DNA of 64,000 nt, from assembly GCA_017458065.1 (NCBI GenBank), contig JAFTGD010000010.1, positions 108,183-172,182 of the forward strand, written 5' to 3'. A program made the position numbers and the translations under genes. The notes beneath the pieces are model-generated. The model was not told the origin of the DNA, did no database searches, and saw nothing but the letters and a program-made list of their open reading frames with translations. Source of the stretch: Oscillospiraceae bacterium. GTDB lineage: Bacteria; Bacillota; Clostridia; Oscillospirales; Oscillospiraceae. Below, piece by piece: positions 7,999-16,901 of the stretch (positions within the stretch are counted from its first letter, which is position 1; each line of letters opens with the position of its first letter).

Positions 7999-9584
7999 AA
8001 AAGTCTCTGCTCGCGCTCCTTCTCCTCGCCGCGCTGCTCCTGACCGGCTGCCACGGCTCCAGAGAGCGCAACGCCTTTGCTGTGCCCGAGAGCTTCGACA
8101 CCAGCCGGCACTACGACATCACTTTCTGGGCCAAGAACGACACCAACAAGGTCCAGACCGCGATCTACCAGAAGGCCATCGCGGATTTCCAGGCGCTGTA
8201 CCCCAACATCACGGTGAACATGCGCCTCTACACCGACTACGGCCGGATCTACAACGATGTCATCACCAACATCGCCACCAACACCACGCCGAATGTCTGC
8301 ATCACTTATCCGGACCACATCGCGACCTATATGACCGGCGCAGACGTCGTCGTCCCTCTGGACGACCTGTTCGCCGACAGCAAGTACGGCCTCGGCGGGT
8401 CGGAGCTCCGCTTTGACGCGCCCGCGGTCGACGAGATCATTTCTCAGTTCCTCTCCGAGTGCAGCATCGGGGAAACCCACTACGCCATCCCCTACATGCG
8501 CTCCACCGAAGCCTGTTTTGTGAACAAGACCTTGGTGGAGAAGCTGGGCTACACTCTGCCGGAAGTCCTGACCTGGGACTTTGTCTGGGAGGTCTCGGAC
8601 GCCGCCACGGCGCAGGATGCCGCCGGCAACTATCTGCTCAACGGCCAGAAGGTCATGATCCCCTTCCTCTATAAGTCCACCGACAACATGATGATCCAGA
8701 TGCTGCGCCAGAAGGATGCGGGCTATTCTACGGAAAACGGAGGGATCCTGATCTTCAACGACACTACAAGAGAGCTGCTCTCCGGCATTGCCGGCCATGT
8801 GAAGAAGGGCGCCTTCTCTACCTTCAAGATCTCCAGCTACCCGGCAAACTTCCTGAACGCGGGGCAGTGCGTCTTTGCCGTGGACTCGACCGCCGGCGCC
8901 ACCTGGATGGGCTCGGACGCGCCGCTGCTGGATATCAGCGCGGATAAGGTCGTGCAGTTTGAGACCGCGGTGCTCCCGATCCCGCAGTTTGACCCGGAGC
9001 ACCCCGCCATGATCTCGCAGGGCCCCTCGGTCTGCGTGTTCAACAAGTCCGACCCGCAGGAGGTGCTCGCCTCCTGGCTCTTCGCCCAGTACCTGCTGAC
9101 AAACGACGTGCAGATTGCCTATGCCGAAACCGAGGGCTATGTCCCCGTCACGGCCAAGGCGCAGAACAGCGAGGAGTATCAGGACTATCTGAGCCGCGCC
9201 GGCGAGGACAACGACACCCATTACGATGTCAAGATCGCCGCCTCCAGTCTGCTGCTCTCGAACACCGAGAACACCTTTACCACGCCTGTGTTCAACGGCT
9301 CCACCTCGCTGCGGGACGCCGCGGGCCAGATGATCGAGGACGTGACCAAGTCTGTCCGCCGGAAGCAGACCGTGAACGACGCCTACCTCGACAAGCTATT
9401 TCACGACGTCAATTCGCTCTACCGCCTGGACCAGATCAGCGTCTCGGCCTCCGGCGGCAGGGCGGACCTCGGTCCCCTGCCCTCCACGTCGGTCGCCCTG
9501 CTCACGACCCTCGCCGCGGTCTGGACGCTGATCCTCGTCTATGTCGTCTTCGACCGGCTCTGGAAGAAGCGCAGCAGGAAATAG
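7995..9584 (+). CDS. Extracellular solute-binding lipoprotein with C-terminal membrane anchor
   Basis: This 529-residue family-1-like binding protein is the last gene of the importer operon. The N-terminus MKKSLLALLLLAALLLTGCHG is a signal peptide with lipobox LTGC. The body carries the usual features (WAKNDTNKVQTAIYQKAI, then a hinge region). Unusually, the C-terminus has a second hydrophobic span (VALLTTLAAVWTLILVYVVF) followed by a basic tail RLWKKRSRK, so the mature protein would be fixed to the membrane at both ends. It overlaps the preceding permease gene by four bases. The open frame runs upstream, but only this start gives a signal peptide and a good ribosome site. Confidence 0.9.
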   Translation: MKKSLLALLLLAALLLTGCHGSRERNAFAVPESFDTSRHYDITFWAKNDTNKVQTAIYQKAIADFQALYPNITVNMRLYTDYGRIYNDVITNIATNTTPNVCITYPDHIATYMTGADVVVPLDDLFADSKYGLGGSELRFDAPAVDEIISQFLSECSIGETHYAIPYMRSTEACFVNKTLVEKLGYTLPEVLTWDFVWEVSDAATAQDAAGNYLLNGQKVMIPFLYKSTDNMMIQMLRQKDAGYSTENGGILIFNDTTRELLSGIAGHVKKGAFSTFKISSYPANFLNAGQCVFAVDSTAGATWMGSDAPLLDISADKVVQFETAVLPIPQFDPEHPAMISQGPSVCVFNKSDPQEVLASWLFAQYLLTNDVQIAYAETEGYVPVTAKAQNSEEYQDYLSRAGEDNDTHYDVKIAASSLLLSNTENTFTTPVFNGSTSLRDAAGQMIEDVTKSVRRKQTVNDAYLDKLFHDVNSLYRLDQISVSASGGRADLGPLPSTSVALLTTLAAVWTLILVYVVFDRLWKKRSRK

Positions 9585-9619
9585 CCGCCGGGCCATTTCC
9601 TTAAAAATGCGATATCATC

Positions 9620-9647
9620 TTGATTTTCCCGCCCGTTCGGCTATAAT
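9620..9647 (+). promoter_or_regulatory. Sigma-A promoter of the 9.7 kb lipoprotein
   Basis: TTGATT (9620-9625), a 16-base spacer and TATAAT (9642-9647), about 70 bases upstream of the start. Confidence 0.75.
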
Positions 9648-9719
9648 GTGCATGTTCCGAAAGGGACAGAACCGGGTGTCCGCACCCAGACTTCATTCTG
9701 ATTGAGGAGGAAGAAAAAC

Positions 9720-10544
9720 ATGAAAAAATATCTTGCACTGATCCTGGCGCTGGTCATGGTTCTTGCCCTGGCTGCCTGCGGCCAGACTGCGCAGCCTGCA
9801 GCCACAGAGGCCCCTGCCGCGTCTGAAGCGCCCGCCGCTGAAGAACCGGCCGCCGAAGAAGCCGCTCCCGTTGAGGAGCCCGCCGCTGAGGAAGAGCCCG
9901 CTGAGATCGAAGTCAGCCCCATGAGCTATGCCGAGTTTGAGGCCGCCGCCATTGACGATCCCGTCTGTGTCGAGACCTATGTCCAGGCCAAGCAGAGCTG
10001 GTGGGACGACAAGGCCACCGTCTATACCCAGGACGGAGACGGCGCCTACTTCCTGTACAACATGGCATGCTCTGAGGAAGACTTTGCCAAGCTCGTTCCC
10101 GGCCAGAAGATCCGCGTCACCGGCTACAAGGCCGAGTGGTCCGGCGAGGTCGAGATCGTAGACGCGAGCTTTGAGCTGCTGGACGGCGACAGCTTTGTCG
10201 CCGAGCCCGTCGATGTGACCGACCTGCTGGGCAAGGATGAGCTCATCGCGCATCAGAATCAGCTGGTCGCCTTCAAGGGCATGACCGTCGAGGCCTATGA
10301 CGAAAACGGCGCCGCCTTCGCCTACAAGAACGAGGCGGACAAGACCGACGACCTGTACTTCAAGGTCTCCAAGGACGGCCAGACCTACGACTTCTGCGTG
10401 GAGTACTATCTCTGCAACGAAGAGACCGAGGTCTACAAGGCAGTCGAGAACCTGAAGGTCGGCGACACGGTCGATCTTGAGGGCTTCCTCTACTGGTATG
10501 AGGGGCCGAACCCCCACATCACCAGTGTGACCGCCGCAGCCTGA
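9720..10544 (+). CDS. Lipoprotein with two OB-like halves
   Basis: This 274-residue secreted lipoprotein has the signal sequence MKKYLALILALVMVLALAACG with lipobox LAAC. Residues about 22-68 form a low-complexity Ala/Pro/Glu linker, a spacer away from the membrane. The rest seems to be two related beta-rich units: one around VCVETYVQAKQSWWDDKATVY...GQKIRVTGYKAEW, the second around LVAFKGMTVEAYDENGAAF...GDTVDLEGFLYW. Both end in a pattern of the kind KVGDxVxVxGxxxW seen in OB-fold lipoproteins of gut Firmicutes. Ligand unknown. The gene is monocistronic, with its own promoter and a terminator at 10560. Confidence 0.75.
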   Translation: MKKYLALILALVMVLALAACGQTAQPAATEAPAASEAPAAEEPAAEEAAPVEEPAAEEEPAEIEVSPMSYAEFEAAAIDDPVCVETYVQAKQSWWDDKATVYTQDGDGAYFLYNMACSEEDFAKLVPGQKIRVTGYKAEWSGEVEIVDASFELLDGDSFVAEPVDVTDLLGKDELIAHQNQLVAFKGMTVEAYDENGAAFAYKNEADKTDDLYFKVSKDGQTYDFCVEYYLCNEETEVYKAVENLKVGDTVDLEGFLYWYEGPNPHITSVTAAA

Positions 10545-10559
10545 TCACAAGATCACCAG

Positions 10560-10585
10560 TCCACCGGCCCCGCCGGTGGATTTTT
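10560..10585 (+). terminator. Terminator of the 9.7 kb lipoprotein
   Basis: Stem TCCACCGGC/GCCGGTGGA with loop CCC, followed by TTTTT. Confidence 0.9.
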
Positions 10586-10591
10586 CATATC

Positions 10592-10632
10592 TAAAGCGAA
10601 ACTGAGGCCCATGCGCGATGCGCATGGGCCTC
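10592..10632 (-). terminator. Terminator of the pyruvate:ferredoxin oxidoreductase gene
   Basis: A perfect 13-bp stem at 10604-10616 and 10620-10632 has a three-base loop. On the minus strand it is followed by AGTTTCGCTTTA. The same 12-base tail sits beside a hairpin at 63884. Confidence 0.75.
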
Positions 10633-10681
10633 GTTGCTATCGGTATGGTATTTGCTGTTTTTCCGTCTCGATATTCGGAAC

Positions 10682-13600
10682 TCAGTCAGCCATGGCCTTG
10701 TAGGTGGCAAAGCGTTTGGCGCACTGCTCCTCAGCCAGCTTGAACAGCACCTCGGCGCGCTCGGGGAAGGTTCTGGTCAGCGCAGCGAAGCGGACCTCGC
10801 CCATCATGAACTCACGCAGCTTGCCGTTGGGCTCGCGGCTGTCCAGCACGAAGGGGTTCTTGCCCTCGTCGATGTTCTCGGGGATGTAGCGGTACAGCGG
10901 CCAGTATCCGCACTCCACCGCCAGCTTCTCTTCCAGCTGGGCCTTGCCCATGCCGTTGGAGATGCCGTGGTTGATGCAGGGCGCGTAGGCGATGATCAGG
11001 GACGGACCCTTGTGGGCTTCGGCTTCCTTCAGCGCGGTGACGAGCTGGGCAGGGTTCGCGCCCATGGCGACCTTGGCGACATAGACGTTGTCGTAGGCCA
11101 TGGCGATGCGGCCCAGATCCTTCTTCGCGGTCTCTTTGCCGGCGTTGGCAAACTGCGCCGTAGCGCCGATGGCCGTCGCCTTGGAGGCCTGTCCGCCGGT
11201 ATTGGAATAGACCTCGGTGTCCACAACGAGGATGTTGACGTCGATGCCGGAGGCCAGGACGTGGTCCAGACCGCCGTAGCCGATGTCATAGGCCCAGCCG
11301 TCGCCGCCGTACATCCAGATGGCCTTCTTCACGAGGGCGTCGGTGCGGTCCTTGAGGAACTTGACATCGGCGCTGTCGTCGGCCGTCGCGGCCAGGACAT
11401 CCTTCAGCGCGTCGGAGACCTCTCGGGTCTGATCGGGGTCGTCGCCCTTCTCGAGCCAGGCGGCGAGCGCCTGCTTCAGCGCCTCGTCCTCGGTCGCGGC
11501 CAGCGCGGCCTCGGCGTGCATCTTTGCCTGGCGGCGCATCTGCGCCACGGACAGGTACATGCCCATGCCGTACTCGGCGTTGTTCTCAAACAGGGAGTTG
11601 GAGGGGGCGGGGCCGTAGCCCTTGACGGTCTTGGCATAGGGGAAGGCCGGTGTGGAAGAGCCGACAACATAGGTGCAGCCCGTGGCGTCGGCGATGTACA
11701 TTCTCTCGCCGAAGAGCTGGGTCATCAGCTTCATGTACGGGGCCTCGCCGCAGCCGGCGCAGGAGCCGTTGAACTCGTAAAGCGGACGCTCGAACTGGCT
11801 GCCCTTGACGGTGAACTTGTTCATCGGGTTCTTCTTCTCTGGCAGCGCGATCAGGTAATCCCAGTTCGGCTGCTCGTGCATCTGGCTCTCCAGCGGCTCC
11901 ATCACGAGGGCCTTGTTCTTGGCCATGCAGACGTTGGCGCAGGAGGAGCAGCCCTGGCAGTCGACCGGGTCGACCTGGATGCGGTAGGTGTAGCCCTCAA
12001 AGCCCTTGCCGACGGCCTTGTTGGTGACCATGCCCTCGGGGGCGGCGGCTTTCTCTTCCTCCGTCAGCAGGAAGGGACGGATGGCTGCGTGCGGACAGAC
12101 AAACGAGCACATGTTGCAGCCGATACAGTTCTCGGGGATCCACTTCGGCACGTTGGTGGCGATGCCGCGGCGCTCGTACTTGGAGGTCTCGACCGGGGAG
12201 ACGCCGTCGGCGTAATCCATGAAGCAGGAGACGGGGATCTTGTCGCCGTACTGGTTGTTGACCGGGATCTGGATCTCGCGGATGTACTTCGGCAGCGTCG
12301 GGTCGATGACGATCTCCTCATCCTTCAGCTCGGCCCAGCCTGCGGGCACCTGGACCTCATGGACATAGTCGAGGCCGGCGTCCACGGCGGCGCAGTTCAT
12401 GTTGACGATCTTCTCGCCCTTCTTGGAGTAGGTCTTGACGATGGCGGCCTTCATGTACTCGACGGCCTCGTCAATGGGCATGACGCCGGAGAGCTTGAAG
12501 AACGCGGACTGCAGCACGGTGTTCGTGCGGTTGCCAAGGCCGATCCTGGCCGCGATGTCCGTGGCGTCAATGGTGTAGAACTTGATATTGTTCTGAGCAA
12601 TGATGCGCTTTGCGCGGTTCGGCAGATGCTCCTCGAGACCGGCCATATCCCAGTCGGTGTTCAGCAGGAAGGTGCCGCCCTTCTTGATCTCGCTGACGAT
12701 GTCAAAGCTCTTCATATAGCTCTGCTTGTGGCAGGCGACAAAGTCCGCCATCGTGACATAGTAGGTGGAGCGGATGGGCTCGTGGCCGAAGCGCAGGTGG
12801 CTCTTGGTCACGCCGCCGGACTTCTTGCTGTCGTACTCGAAGTAGGCCTGGGCGTACTGGTCGGTGTTGTCGCCGATGATCTTGATGGAGTTCTTGTTGG
12901 CGCCGACAGTCCCGTCAGATCCGAGACCCCAGAACTTGCAGGAGATGATGGACTTACCGGAGGTGACGATGTTCTCGCCGACCGGCAGGGAGGTGAAGGT
13001 CACGTCGTCGTTGATGCCGACGGTAAAGTGGTTCTTCTGCTCGCCGGTCATGTTGTCGAAGACGGCTTTCACATGGGCGGGGATGGTGTCCTTGGAGGAG
13101 AGGCCGTAGCGTCCGCCGAGGATCTTCACCTTGCGGTCCGACTCGGAGAAGGCGGTGCAGACATCCTCGAACAGAGGCTCGCCGGCGCTGCCGGGCTCCT
13201 TGGTGCGGTCGAGGACGGTGATGGTCTTCACGGTCTCGGGCAGGGCCTCCAGCAGATGAGAGGCGGAGAACGGACGGTACAGATGGACCTGCACCATGCC
13301 GACCTTCTCGCCCTTCGCGGTCAGGTAGTCCACGACTTCCATCATGGTCTCGCAGACAGAGCCCATCGCGATCACGACGCGCTCGGCATCGGGTGCGCCG
13401 TAGTAGTTGAAGAGCTTGTAAGTCCGGCCGGTGAGAGCGCTGATGGCGTCCATCTGCTCCTGCACGATGGCGGGCAGGGCGTTGTAGGCGGTGTTGCAGG
13501 CCTCGCGGGACTGGAAGAAGGTGTCCGGGTTCTGCAGAGTGGAGCGGATGGTCGGGTGCTCGGAGTTCAGCGCGTGGTCCTTGAAGCGCTTCACGGCGTC

Positions 13601-14197
13601 CCAGTCAAGCAGCTTGCCCAGGTCCTCATAGTCCAGGACCTCGATCTTCTGCAGCTCGTGGGAGGTGCGGAAGCCGTCGAAGAAGTGCTGGAACGGGATG
13701 GATCCCTTGATGGCCGACAGGTGGGCCACCGCCGCCATATCCATGCACTCCTGTACGCTGGAGGAGGCCAGCTGGGCAAAGCCCGTCTGACGACATGCCA
13801 TCACGTCGCTCTGGTCGCCGAAGATGGAGATCGAGTGTGTACCGACGGTACGGGCGGAGACATGCATCACGCCCGGCAGCATGGAGCCCGCAATGCGGAA
13901 CATCGGCGGGATCATCAGCATCAGGCCCTGGGAGGCGGTGAAGGTGGTCGCCAGAGACCCTGTCTCGAGCGCGCCGTGCATGGCGCCGCAGGCGCCGGCC
14001 TCGCTCTGCAGCTCAACCAGCTGGACCGGCTGACCGAAGAGGTTCTTTCTCCCGTGGGCAGCCCAGTCGTCGACATGGTCCGCCATGGGGCTGGACGGGG
14101 TGATCGGATAGATTGTGGAGACCTCGGTAAACGCATACGCGACATATGCGGCGGCCTCGTTGCCGTCCATGGTTTTCATGACTTTTTTCGTGCTCAT
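10682..14197 (-). CDS. nifJ: Pyruvate:ferredoxin (flavodoxin) oxidoreductase
   Basis: This homodimeric 1171-residue enzyme oxidises pyruvate with CoA to acetyl-CoA and CO2 and reduces ferredoxin. All domains sit in one chain: N-terminal domain beginning MSTKKVMKTMDGNEAAAYVAYAF with the YPITPSSPMAD motif, the transketolase-like and gamma domains, a two-cluster ferredoxin domain (CIGCNMCSFVCPHA at about 690 and CQGCSSCANVC at about 745), an outer CxxC pair (CAGCGEAPY) for the third cluster, and the thiamine-diphosphate domain (GDGWAYDIGYGG at about 970). The ATG at 14197 is preceded by AAGGAGA. A strong promoter and a 13-bp terminator hairpin make it monocistronic. It points to anaerobic metabolism. 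Confidence 0.97.
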   Translation of the reverse strand: MSTKKVMKTMDGNEAAAYVAYAFTEVSTIYPITPSSPMADHVDDWAAHGRKNLFGQPVQLVELQSEAGACGAMHGALETGSLATTFTASQGLMLMIPPMFRIAGSMLPGVMHVSARTVGTHSISIFGDQSDVMACRQTGFAQLASSSVQECMDMAAVAHLSAIKGSIPFQHFFDGFRTSHELQKIEVLDYEDLGKLLDWDAVKRFKDHALNSEHPTIRSTLQNPDTFFQSREACNTAYNALPAIVQEQMDAISALTGRTYKLFNYYGAPDAERVVIAMGSVCETMMEVVDYLTAKGEKVGMVQVHLYRPFSASHLLEALPETVKTITVLDRTKEPGSAGEPLFEDVCTAFSESDRKVKILGGRYGLSSKDTIPAHVKAVFDNMTGEQKNHFTVGINDDVTFTSLPVGENIVTSGKSIISCKFWGLGSDGTVGANKNSIKIIGDNTDQYAQAYFEYDSKKSGGVTKSHLRFGHEPIRSTYYVTMADFVACHKQSYMKSFDIVSEIKKGGTFLLNTDWDMAGLEEHLPNRAKRIIAQNNIKFYTIDATDIAARIGLGNRTNTVLQSAFFKLSGVMPIDEAVEYMKAAIVKTYSKKGEKIVNMNCAAVDAGLDYVHEVQVPAGWAELKDEEIVIDPTLPKYIREIQIPVNNQYGDKIPVSCFMDYADGVSPVETSKYERRGIATNVPKWIPENCIGCNMCSFVCPHAAIRPFLLTEEEKAAAPEGMVTNKAVGKGFEGYTYRIQVDPVDCQGCSSCANVCMAKNKALVMEPLESQMHEQPNWDYLIALPEKKNPMNKFTVKGSQFERPLYEFNGSCAGCGEAPYMKLMTQLFGERMYIADATGCTYVVGSSTPAFPYAKTVKGYGPAPSNSLFENNAEYGMGMYLSVAQMRRQAKMHAEAALAATEDEALKQALAAWLEKGDDPDQTREVSDALKDVLAATADDSADVKFLKDRTDALVKKAIWMYGGDGWAYDIGYGGLDHVLASGIDVNILVVDTEVYSNTGGQASKATAIGATAQFANAGKETAKKDLGRIAMAYDNVYVAKVAMGANPAQLVTALKEAEAHKGPSLIIAYAPCINHGISNGMGKAQLEEKLAVECGYWPLYRYIPENIDEGKNPFVLDSREPNGKLREFMMGEVRFAALTRTFPERAEVLFKLAEEQCAKRFATYKAMAD

Positions 14198-14255
14198 GTT
14201 TCTCTCCTTTTCCAAATGTATTGTTCCCTTTCCGGGATGATGAGCATGATATGTT

Positions 14256-14284
14256 ATTATATACAAGAATAAGAAAAATGTAAA
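14256..14284 (-). promoter_or_regulatory. Sigma-A promoter of nifJ
   Basis: TTTACA (14279-14284), a 17-base spacer and TATAAT (14256-14261) on the minus strand, about 60 bases before the start. Confidence 0.8.
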
Positions 14285-14315
14285 TAAAACAAGCATAAAA
14301 AATGCTGCATTCCGC

Positions 14316-14345
14316 TTGTCAAATCTTTCTTCTCTGTGCTATCAT
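14316..14345 (+). promoter_or_regulatory. Probable promoter of the lipoate ligase gene
   Basis: TTGTCA (14316-14321), an 18-base spacer and TATCAT (14340-14345). It is back to back with the nifJ promoter. Confidence 0.55.
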
Positions 14346-14383
14346 GTGCTTTGCCAAGTCGAAAAATGAAGGATGTGATTCTG

Positions 14384-15373
14384 ATGGCTGTCCATTATCT
14401 GGAAACAGGCTCCACCGATCCCTGTTATAATCTTGCCCTGGAGCAGGTTGTTCTGGAGCACAGGCGCGAGGGTGAATGGCTGCTGCTCTGGCAGAACGCC
14501 AACACCATCGTCGTCGGGCTCAACCAGAACACCGCCGAGGAAATCAACGCCGCCTTTGTGGCGGATCACGATATCACCGTCGTCCGGCGCATGACGGGCG
14601 GCGGCGCGGTCTATCACGACCTGGGGAACCTCAACTACTCCTTTATCACCGATATCGGCGATGCGGAGCAGCTCAGCATCCGCCGCTTTTCCGAGCCGGT
14701 CTGCCGCGCGCTTGCCGCGATGGGTGTCCGTGCCGAGATCGGTGGCCGGAACGACATTCTGGTCGACGGGAAAAAGATCTCAGGCGTGGCCCAGCGCATC
14801 GTCGGCGGGCGGATTCTGCATCACGGGACGCTGCTGTTTCGCTCTGACCCCGGGATGATTGCCGGTGCGCTGCATGTCGATCCTGAGAAGTTTCAGTCTA
14901 AGAGCGCCAAGTCCGTCCGCGCCCGCGTCGGCAACCTGTGCGATTATCTTCCGGACGAGATCAGCCTGCGGACGTTCTGGGACCGGATTCTGCAGGAGCT
15001 GACCCGGGACGGCATCATCCGCGAGGAACTCGCCGCACCCGAGCTGCGCGAGATCCGGAAGCTGGCGGATGAGAAGTACCGCAGCTGGGACTGGACTTAT
15101 GGCCGCAGCCCCGACTATGCCTTCCGCAGCCGGCGGCGTTTCCCCGGCGGAACGCTGGAGGTGCGGATGAACGTGCACCGCGGCAGGATTGAAGACATTG
15201 TCTTTTTCGGCGATTTTATGGCCACGGTCTCTCAGCTGCCTCTGACCTCGGCCCTCCGCGGGACCGCGTTGTCAGAGGATGAACTTCGGGCCGTTTTCTC
15301 CTATTTTGATTTTTCCTCTGTCTTTGGCGGGATCTCGGAAGCCGAGATCCTGGAGCTGATGCTGAACGGATAA
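14384..15373 (+). CDS. lplA: Lipoate--protein ligase
   Basis: LplA activates lipoate with ATP and attaches it to lipoyl domains. The 329-residue protein has the biotin/lipoate transferase core with RRMTGGGAVYHDLGNLNYSF (about 68-87), NDILVDGKKISG (about 125-136, including the catalytic Lys) and HHGTLLF. A C-terminal accessory domain follows, with KYRSWDWTYGRSPDY. The ATG at 14384 is preferred, with GAAGGA ten bases upstream; the frame is open a little further. The MATE gene starts 7 bases after the stop. No lipoyl-dependent complex is seen nearby. Confidence 0.93.
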   Translation: MAVHYLETGSTDPCYNLALEQVVLEHRREGEWLLLWQNANTIVVGLNQNTAEEINAAFVADHDITVVRRMTGGGAVYHDLGNLNYSFITDIGDAEQLSIRRFSEPVCRALAAMGVRAEIGGRNDILVDGKKISGVAQRIVGGRILHHGTLLFRSDPGMIAGALHVDPEKFQSKSAKSVRARVGNLCDYLPDEISLRTFWDRILQELTRDGIIREELAAPELREIRKLADEKYRSWDWTYGRSPDYAFRSRRRFPGGTLEVRMNVHRGRIEDIVFFGDFMATVSQLPLTSALRGTALSEDELRAVFSYFDFSSVFGGISEAEILELMLNG

Positions 15374-15380
15374 AACTGCC

Positions 15381-16742
15381 ATGATGAAAAAACGGCTTAC
15401 CAGCGAAGAAATCTTTAAAACCATGACCGTCCCGCAGGCCGTGCGCACCATGGCGGTGCCCGCAGTGATGAGCCAGCTGATCGTGCTGATCTATAACCTG
15501 GCCGACACCTACTTTATCGGCCAGACCAACAACCCCTATATGGTTGCGGGCGTTTCGCTGATCCTGCCGCTCTTCAATGTCTCCCTCGCGATCGGCTCCA
15601 TGTTCGGCGTCGGCGGCGGAGCGCTGATTCCGAAGCTGCTGGCCGTCGACGACAGAGAAGAGGGCTCGCGCGTCGCCGCCTACTGCATCCGGCTCGGTCT
15701 GCTGGTCGCGTTTGCGTTCTCCGTCCTGGTCCTGCTCTTCATGCGGCCGCTTCTGTCGCTGCTCGGGGCGGGGCCCAACACCTATGCCTACTCTCGGACC
15801 TATGTCCTCATGGTGCTGGTTGCCGGCGGCATCCCCACCATCACGGCGAACGTCCTCTCCAACCTTCTCCGCAGCCTCAGTCTCTCCCGGGAAGCGGGGA
15901 TCGGCGTTGCGCTGGGCGGCGTGCTGAATATCTTCCTCGATCCGCTGTTCATGTTTGTCCTGCTGCCGCCCGGGAACGAGGTGCTGGGCGTCGGCATCGC
16001 CACATTCCTCTCCAATGTTGTGTCCTGTCTCTACTGTCTGGCCGTTTTCTGCCGCCGGCAGAGAGAGATCCCGGTCAATTTCCTCGCGCCGTCTCCGGAA
16101 GTGCAGAACCGCTCTCTCATCTTCACCGTCGGCATCCCGGGCACGGTCGGCGCGCTGCTCTTTGACCTCGACTATATGGTTCTGGACAAGCTCGCCGCAG
16201 GCTATGGGGACATCGCCCTTGCCGCCATCGGGATCGTCCTGAAGGCCGAACGCTTCCCCCAGCAGGTGGGCATCGGGCTCTGCCAGAGCATGGTCCCGCT
16301 GGTCGCCTACAGCTGGGCGCTGAAGGACTATAAGCGCGTCAAAGAGATCATGGCCTGCATCCTGAAAACCGGCGCTGTAATCGCCGTCGTCAGTATTGTG
16401 CTGTATGAGCTCTTCCCCGGGCAGATCATCCGCTTCTTCATCGCCGAGCCCGAGACGCTCCTCATCGGGACCAATTTCCTGCGCATCCGTTCCATGGCCG
16501 CGGTCATCATGTTCTTCTGCTTCTTCGTGGTGTTCCTGTTCCAGGGCTTCGGCATCGGGAAGGTGTCCTTCTGGCTGGCGATGCTGCGCTGGGCCGTTCT
16601 GAATATCCCGATGCTCTTTATCCTGCGTCACTTTCTCGGGATGTACGGTCTCGTCTGGTCCCAGTTCATCTCGGACCTGACCACCGTCGTCATCTCGTAT
16701 CTCTACCTCTGGCGATATATGAAGACCTGGGAGGCGCAGTAG
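15381..16742 (+). CDS. MATE family efflux transporter
   Basis: This 453-residue polytopic membrane protein has about twelve hydrophobic helices. The N-terminal stretch IYNLADTYFIGQTNNPYMVAGVS and the repeat LDYMVLDKLAAGYGD in the second half are typical of the MATE family of cation-driven drug or metabolite exporters. It directly follows lplA and is likely co-transcribed, although the ribosome site is weak. Substrate unknown. A second, distinct MATE gene lies at 48184-49527. Confidence 0.92.
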   Translation: MMKKRLTSEEIFKTMTVPQAVRTMAVPAVMSQLIVLIYNLADTYFIGQTNNPYMVAGVSLILPLFNVSLAIGSMFGVGGGALIPKLLAVDDREEGSRVAAYCIRLGLLVAFAFSVLVLLFMRPLLSLLGAGPNTYAYSRTYVLMVLVAGGIPTITANVLSNLLRSLSLSREAGIGVALGGVLNIFLDPLFMFVLLPPGNEVLGVGIATFLSNVVSCLYCLAVFCRRQREIPVNFLAPSPEVQNRSLIFTVGIPGTVGALLFDLDYMVLDKLAAGYGDIALAAIGIVLKAERFPQQVGIGLCQSMVPLVAYSWALKDYKRVKEIMACILKTGAVIAVVSIVLYELFPGQIIRFFIAEPETLLIGTNFLRIRSMAAVIMFFCFFVVFLFQGFGIGKVSFWLAMLRWAVLNIPMLFILRHFLGMYGLVWSQFISDLTTVVISYLYLWRYMKTWEAQ

Positions 16743-16842
16743 ACGGCACCCGCCTGTTTTGCCTATTTTGCCCCGCTCACGGACATGCATCCGGTCGTAG
16801 ACAGTTTCCGGCTTTTGTCGCCCCCATCCGTCGTTTTGCGTA

Positions 16843-16872
16843 TTGCCTGGGGCGGCTGATCTATGCTATACT
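16843..16872 (+). promoter_or_regulatory. Probable promoter of larB-larE-larC
   Basis: TTGCCT (16843-16848), an 18-base spacer and TATACT (16867-16872), 30 bases before larB. Confidence 0.6.
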
Positions 16873-16901
16873 TTCCCTATCCGATTCATAGGAGAACCGC
16901 C

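Noticed and set aside
10634-14272. A 3.6-kb open frame on the plus strand
   Set aside because: It is antisense to pyruvate:ferredoxin oxidoreductase, has no ribosome site and an amino-acid makeup (His/Val/Gly/Leu/Asp) typical of reverse frames of GC-rich genes.
15216-16790. A 1.6-kb minus-strand open frame
   Set aside because: Antisense shadow of the MATE gene, made of Asp/His/Gln/Glu-rich sequence.
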